Assembly: GCF_002736105.1 (NCBI RefSeq)
Contig: NZ_CP024123.1
Location: 2,534,001-2,598,000 of the forward strand
DNA: 64,000 nucleotides
Reading direction: 5' to 3'
Source: Solibacillus sp. R5-41
GTDB lineage: Bacteria > Bacillota > Bacilli > Bacillales_A > Planococcaceae
Shown: positions 60,162 through 64,000 of the stretch, piece by piece
How the letters are laid out: every line of letters starts with the position of its first letter
How positions within the stretch are numbered: the stretch's first letter is position 1
Notes under the pieces: model-generated
Database searches by the model: none
What the model was told of the DNA's origin: nothing
What the model saw: only the letters and a program-made list of their open reading frames with translations
Program-made: the position numbers and the translations under genes

Positions 60162-60548
60162 TTACTTCCTTCGAAATAAAATTAAATCGTACAACCAAAA
60201 CACTACACTACTAGAAAGTACTGTGAAATAGTAATTAGAAGTCTTATAAAAATCTACATGGTCAAGTGCATAGAAAATAGTAGTAACGATTGTTCCGGTA
60301 ATTAGATATATTAAGAATAATTTGCTGGCGCGAATATTGATTTTTTTTTCATCCAAATAAGATTGTATCAGTGCTCCTGGAATTAGATAAACAATACTAT
60401 ATATTAGACCAATAAAAAATATATCTATTGGATTAAAGTTTCTTGGAACTGTTAAGAAACATACTAATAAGCTGAGAGAAAATCCAGATAAAATTGAACA
60501 AAGTAATACTTTGAAATAAAACACAAAAATATTTATTTTTCCATGCAT
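60162..60548 (-). CDS. Four-helix membrane protein, 128 aa
   Basis: A 128-residue integral membrane protein with hydrophobic segments about residues 10-32, 42-62, 75-95 and 103-122 and a basic C-terminus. No family motif. ATG after GGGAGGT. Boundary repeat 92 bp past the stop and another 130 bp upstream. Function unknown. Confidence 0.68.
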   Translation of the reverse strand: MHGKINIFVFYFKVLLCSILSGFSLSLLVCFLTVPRNFNPIDIFFIGLIYSIVYLIPGALIQSYLDEKKINIRASKLFLIYLITGTIVTTIFYALDHVDFYKTSNYYFTVLSSSVVFWLYDLILFRRK

Positions 60549-60681
60549 CCAAATACCTCCCTCTTTTTCGTTAATTATTAAGTTGAAGAAGAAAATTAGC
60601 CTTCAAGTGAAATGCTAAAGCAACCCTAACTCGTTTTATTTCTCCTGATTTATGTATTCACTCCAATTATAACTCAGGTTA

Positions 60682-61031
60682 CTTCTTCAACTAAACTGCT
60701 GCGTTAGTTCAATAAAGATAAAGGCTATGCTGTAGGAAAAGGTTGATTTATAACGTAAAGGAATCGACTGCATTTGCAAGATTTTATTCAAAACATGAGC
60801 AGTACATTTCTTTTGGACAGCGTTGAAAGCCTTTGTTGTATCTAAGTTAAAACGACAGTGCATAAAAAGCCGTATATGAATTTAATAGAGAAAAACACTT
60901 AAAACATTGATACCACAACATTTCAAGTGTTTTATGGTGTCCCCAAACTTGTATTTGGGAACGTTATTAGGTTTAGTTATGTATACGTTATAAATCCTTG
61001 TTGCACTAAAGCGCACGTGAGTTCAATAAGT
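60682..61031 (-). repeat. Long composite boundary repeat (about 350 bp form)
   Basis: TTCTTCAACTAAACTGCTGC, then a block homologous to 46540-46826, an AACACTT/AAGTGTT terminator, CCCCAAACTTGTATTTGGG, AACGTTATTAGGTTTA and TTGCACTAAAGCGCACG with TGAGTTCAATAAG. Confidence 0.82.
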
Positions 61032-61056
61032 AATGCTATCTGTTTGAAAATTATGT

Positions 61057-61581
61057 TTAATCTAGAAAATAAGGAGTAATTCCTACTTCTCTTAAGATGT
61101 TATTTAAGTTGTTTGGAAATATGTTAGCATCAATACCCGATTCAATTAATACTTGTCTAAGTTCAATGAATAATTGCTTATCAACGGATCTAAAAATATA
61201 CTCAAAACGCTTTTGATTATCTAACCTAAGTAAATACCAAACCAAATCATCATATAAATATGGGAACTCTTGTTTAATGTTTTCTCTATTGTCGAGAAAT
61301 GATTGAACATAATCCTCAAAACGATACACTTTATTTTCATCGAAATCTTGGTATTTTTTAAGTTCTTTGATTGGTCTAAAGATATAAGCTGACCCCAATT
61401 GCCAATTACCAAGACCCACAAAAAAAACAAGTAACGAATATTTTCGTATTTCAGGATCTGGATCTGAAAAGTAAAGATAATAATTGTCATAATTATCTTT
61501 ACTCCAATCTTTAGCTAATCCTGGATCAACTTCGATTCCTGCTACAATCCTCTTAGCTTTATCAAGTACCGTTTTTGACAT
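61057..61581 (-). CDS. Hypothetical protein, 174 aa
   Basis: A 174-residue, mostly helical, soluble protein. Many Tyr, Asp and Leu residues; DNYDNYYLYFSDPDPEIRKY and FLDNRENIKQEFPYLYDDL suggest HEAT-like helices. Not assigned to a family. ATG after GAGGA. The stop is 26 bp from a boundary repeat. Confidence 0.65.
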   Translation of the reverse strand: MSKTVLDKAKRIVAGIEVDPGLAKDWSKDNYDNYYLYFSDPDPEIRKYSLLVFFVGLGNWQLGSAYIFRPIKELKKYQDFDENKVYRFEDYVQSFLDNRENIKQEFPYLYDDLVWYLLRLDNQKRFEYIFRSVDKQLFIELRQVLIESGIDANIFPNNLNNILREVGITPYFLD

Positions 61582-61660
61582 CGGTTATTCCTCATTTCCT
61601 GGCATCGTTACTTGAACAATGCTATATAATTACTACTCCAACAATTAGCAGCTTAATTTG

Positions 61661-61837
61661 CTAATTCAACTATCCTGCGCCATTAATTGAAAAAAAGTAC
61701 TCAAATCCTGGTTTGGAAAGCTTTACTTGTAGAGTCACCAAAGTCTCATTTGGGAACGTTTATTAGGTTTATTTTGTATACTTTATAAGCTTTGGTTCAC
61801 TAAAGCAACCTGTTAACTTAAGTACATTAGTTCACAA
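61661..61837 (-). repeat. Composite boundary repeat with TTTGGGAAC module
   Basis: AATTCAACTATCCTGCGCC, CTGGTTTGGAAAGCTTTACT, CATTTGGGAACG, TTTATTAGGTTTATTTTGTA and AAAGCAACCTGTTAACTTAAG. It overlaps the stop at 61832. The middle block is the inverse of that at 26395. Confidence 0.8.
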
Positions 61838-62119
61838 AGACTTCTTATAAGTAACAAGAAAAGGTGCTAACAAAGAACCAATTATACAAATAAAAAAAGC
61901 TATGCCAAGTGTCACAAGTAAATTGCTAAAAGGAGACAGGAAATAACCGAAGATGAGCATTGGAAGAATAGTAAAAAAGACAAAAATTAATCTGCCTTGT
62001 ACTGTTGTCTTATGTGTTGTATCGCATTCAATACATTTAATCGGTTTATAATTCTGCCAACAGGATTTATAGATTTCGCTCCAACTAAAATGTGCATTGC
62101 ATTTCTCGCATTTTTGCAA
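61832..62119 (-). CDS. CxxC-x-CxxC zinc-ribbon membrane protein (TIGR04104-like)
   Basis: A 95-residue protein. The N-terminal zinc ribbon has QKCEKCNAHFSW and KPIKCIECDTTHK, with roughly 20-25 residues between the two CxxC pairs, followed by two membrane helices (about 43-63 and 67-90). This layout fits the TIGR04104 family of Bacilli, whose function is unknown. The TTG start follows GGAGGTGA. The stop overlaps a boundary repeat. Confidence 0.82.
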   Translation of the reverse strand: MQKCEKCNAHFSWSEIYKSCWQNYKPIKCIECDTTHKTTVQGRLIFVFFTILPMLIFGYFLSPFSNLLVTLGIAFFICIIGSLLAPFLVTYKKSL

Positions 62120-62179
62120 AGCTAATCACCTCCGTATATTGATATATTAGTATTTCTAGATAAATCCCCCGATACCTTT

Positions 62180-62250
62180 AAAACCTTCCCAAAGCGTCGT
62201 TTGGGAAGATTCTTGAAATGATCTTTCACTAACGCCCCCGTTAGTTGAAT
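62180..62250 (-). repeat. Boundary repeat with CCCAAAGCGTCGTTTGGG stem
   Basis: Same plan as 16405-16486, with CTTTCACTAACGCCCCCG and TTAGTTGAA. Confidence 0.8.
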
Positions 62251-62284
62251 ATTAAAGAATTCCAAAATAGTTACTCTATTATTT

Positions 62285-62312
62285 TTGCTAAAGTCCCCGT
62301 TAGTACAAATAA
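62285..62312 (-). repeat. Boundary repeat, single box
   Basis: TTGCTAAAGTCCCCGTTAG; last recognisable copy in the window. 62313-62506 has nothing further. Confidence 0.65.
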
Positions 62313-62506
62313 AAAGGTTTACTTGTAACTAAATGTTACTATTATGACCCATAATCACTAGAACTCATATATAACAACCTAAAGAATTAATTAAAGTATG
62401 ATATATTTATTAAGCAAAAAAATCACATCTTTTTATCATTATCTTATTATCAATTACTTTTTCAAAATAACCAAACTTGATTCGTACAATCCTTACGTTA
62501 TTTGAA

Positions 62507-63472
62507 TTACGATTTAGATTTAGATCTCGACATGATTCCTCTTTTAGTAATATCATAATTCTCTGGTAAGCAATTTATGCCTGGATGATTTTCGCAACGT
62601 GAAAAAAGCTCTTTTAAATCTCGTTGAAAATCACTACGTGGACGCTTTGGTTCTGCAATTCCCCATTTATCCATGCACTCTAGAATCAAAGATTGAGCCT
62701 CCGGGTATATCCTTGCAGTTTCAAGAAGACAGCCGACAGCCACTGAGCGGGTAGGTTCCTCGTATCTTTTCTTCAGTTTACCAACACAGCTTGTAGTCAT
62801 ATGCCAAAGCCATACGTGGTAAGTTAGATTACTATCAGGGATAGGTGTATCAAAGAATCCCCTGCGAATGCATGCCCATAAAGCTAGTATACTATTATTA
62901 GTGAGAGTAGAAGATTCGTGGTTATCAACATTGATGACAAGTGAACTTATATGATTGGATAAATTAATGCCTCTTTCAGCCAATCTCCTCCATATACTGC
63001 AAATGAACTCTTTTGTCGGTATATCCTTTCTATAATAATCCGATAACATCAGCTCTACTACTTCTGGTGGCAACGAAACGTTTAAGGAAATTAATTCATC
63101 CAACATCGCAGCTGCCCGGTACTGGACATATCGTTCAGAATCTAATGTGTCTCGTTCCTCTTTGTCAATATACAATAATCGTGCGATTGGCGTAACGTAT
63201 GGATGCAGATCAGCATCCATACTCAGACTTTCATAAGCCGCTTCTAATAAATCAGCAATTAATTCCGGGTTATTCATTTGAGTGTAAACACCCTTATCAT
63301 GCTTGTCATGACATAAGCTCTCGATATAGCTAACTATCCAATTTGCAGCTTTCGAAGTTTCACCAGATGACAGTATAAAATCCGCAAGGCTAGTCTTCAT
63401 ACTTTGGCGTTGAATAGAGTCCCCAGAAACAAATTGCTGCAGCTTATCCAAAATAATATCATCTTTTAACAT
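62507..63472 (-). CDS. Hypothetical helical-repeat protein, 321 aa
   Basis: A 321-residue soluble protein, mostly helical, with repeated pairs of amphipathic helices (for example NPELIADLLEAAYESL, TKEFICSIWRRLAERGI, VAVGCLLETARIYPEAQSLI), suggesting a HEAT/ARM-like solenoid. The C-terminus is basic (SRSKSKS). ATG with GGGGGAT about 11 bases upstream. GC is a little higher than the cassette genes. No family assigned. Confidence 0.7.
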   Translation of the reverse strand: MLKDDIILDKLQQFVSGDSIQRQSMKTSLADFILSSGETSKAANWIVSYIESLCHDKHDKGVYTQMNNPELIADLLEAAYESLSMDADLHPYVTPIARLLYIDKEERDTLDSERYVQYRAAAMLDELISLNVSLPPEVVELMLSDYYRKDIPTKEFICSIWRRLAERGINLSNHISSLVINVDNHESSTLTNNSILALWACIRRGFFDTPIPDSNLTYHVWLWHMTTSCVGKLKKRYEEPTRSVAVGCLLETARIYPEAQSLILECMDKWGIAEPKRPRSDFQRDLKELFSRCENHPGINCLPENYDITKRGIMSRSKSKS

Positions 63473-64000
63473 ATCGAATACAGATCCCCCTTTACTGACC
63501 AGTAAAATTAGATTTTTCAGATACTAAGATTATCGCTAGTAACTCCATTTCTACACATTTTACCATATTTTAGTAATTATTAATAGAACAACTAAATAGT
63601 AATACATATTGGAACAGTCCTGCCAAACACCCCCATGAGGGATAGCACATCACCCAATGTTTAATTAAGACACTCCCCTGCTGAAACGTCAGTTCTTTTT
63701 CGCCAACAATCTGAAAAGATCCCATTTTTCTTTCAAATTTTGGTTGATGAGGTTTTTGATGTTTTTTACATTAAATGTATGTATATTTAGCCGAAGACTA
63801 GTTTGACAAACAGAGACAGTAATCAATTGTTCGACATTCACTCTGAAGATTACAAAGTCTTGGTTACATAGTTACGTTGCAAGAACCTGAAGCTTCTTAA
63901 TCTAGTCAACTATAATAATTGATCAATGAATTAGGCGTTTTCTTTTTAAAAAAATTGAATGAGCTACGTCTATTTTAGTTTTGCCTTTTTCCCTTAATTA
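63473..64000. other. Terminal intergenic stretch
   Basis: AT-rich, 528 bp. I see no convincing ORF, repeat box, RNA or terminator. TTACTGACCAGTAA (63494-63507) is a nearly perfect palindrome ahead of the 321-residue gene and might be an operator. Confidence 0.35.

Noticed and set aside
1259-62312. CRISPR array
   Set aside because: The repeats are far apart (0.4-5 kb), contain terminators and separate genes; there are no short unique spacers of uniform length and no cas genes.
1259-62312. Classical integron superarray
   Set aside because: No tyrosine recombinase of the IntI type is in the window, and GTTAGTT/AACTAAC differs from the GTTRRRY/RYYYAAC consensus at one position. I kept the looser term cassette-like.

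Overview
The window is low-GC DNA with strong AGGAGG-type ribosome binding sites, frequent TTG starts and Bacillus-type proteins: a Firmicutes GMP reductase, a sigma/anti-sigma operon, a YflS-like dicarboxylate carrier, PadR/DUF2812, DUF3147 and CPCC proteins. It looks like an accessory-rich chromosomal region of a Bacillaceae or Lysinibacillus-like member of the Bacilli. The genus is an inference. I see no rRNA, tRNA, CRISPR array, phage module or site-specific integrase gene.

The most striking feature is a dispersed composite repeat. I located about 45 copies, between 1.2 and 62.3 kb. Read along the coding strand of the gene it follows, the repeat starts 0-115 bp after the stop codon (within 30 bp in over 20 cases). 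It runs: AACTAACGGGGGCTTTA box, a hairpin plus T-run terminator whose sequence differs between copies, then a palindrome TTATTGAACTAAC / GTTAGTTCAATAA around a GGGGCAG loop. Then comes the promoter region of the next gene. The repeat turns round when the gene turns round (peptidase E at 26.5 and 52.0 kb, the small + strand genes at 11-12 kb). Most genes so bounded are short single ORFs of the kind found in integron cassettes: GNAT, Nudix, GrpB, DJ-1, cupin, CPBP, Sel1, deformylase and many orphans. The layout is that of a gene-cassette array with attC-like ends, but no integrase is in the window and the core boxes do not match the integron consensus exactly.

Layout. 0-3.8 kb: Asn-rich lipoprotein, then small cassette-like genes on the minus strand. 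4.2-5.6 kb: DASS carrier, no repeats. 5.7-8.4 kb: GNAT, DJ-1 and orphans. 8.8-12.1 kb: SDR remnant, DUF2812-PadR operon, frameshifted signal peptidase I, membrane protein. 12.7-18.6 kb: the densest run of minus-strand cassette-like genes. 18.8-26.3 kb: two inverted copies of one IS110/IS1111-type element bracket a ROK-like kinase, an IS3 element and a WYL-type regulator. 26.5-33.8 kb: peptidase E, cupin, a broken IS110, the MarR/DUF3238/azoreductase locus and a truncated IS3. 34-37.8 kb: TetR/MFS pair and guaC. 38-41.6 kb: decayed genes. 41.8-50.4 kb: a repeat-poor block with MFS, MetX-like hydrolase/LysR, deformylase/XRE, SDR/LysR and WYL/GyrI-like genes. 50.7-52.9 kb: a second copy, without IS, of the regulator-peptidase E segment. 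53-56.4 kb: P-loop kinase, DUF3147/MarR, third IS3. 56.7-59.8 kb: ECF sigma, anti-sigma and two membrane proteins. 60-64 kb: orphan genes.

Insertion sequences repeatedly used the composite repeat as a target. The IS110/IS1111-type element sits in the loop of the GGGGCAG palindrome twice, a second IS110 lies in the GGGGGC box, and all three IS3 copies abut the same base of the terminator stem. The uninterrupted paralogous segment at 51.8 kb gives the natural empty site. Many genes carry single-base frameshifts (signal peptidase, cupin, phosphatase, LysR, several membrane proteins), which fits a fast-turning, weakly selected accessory region.
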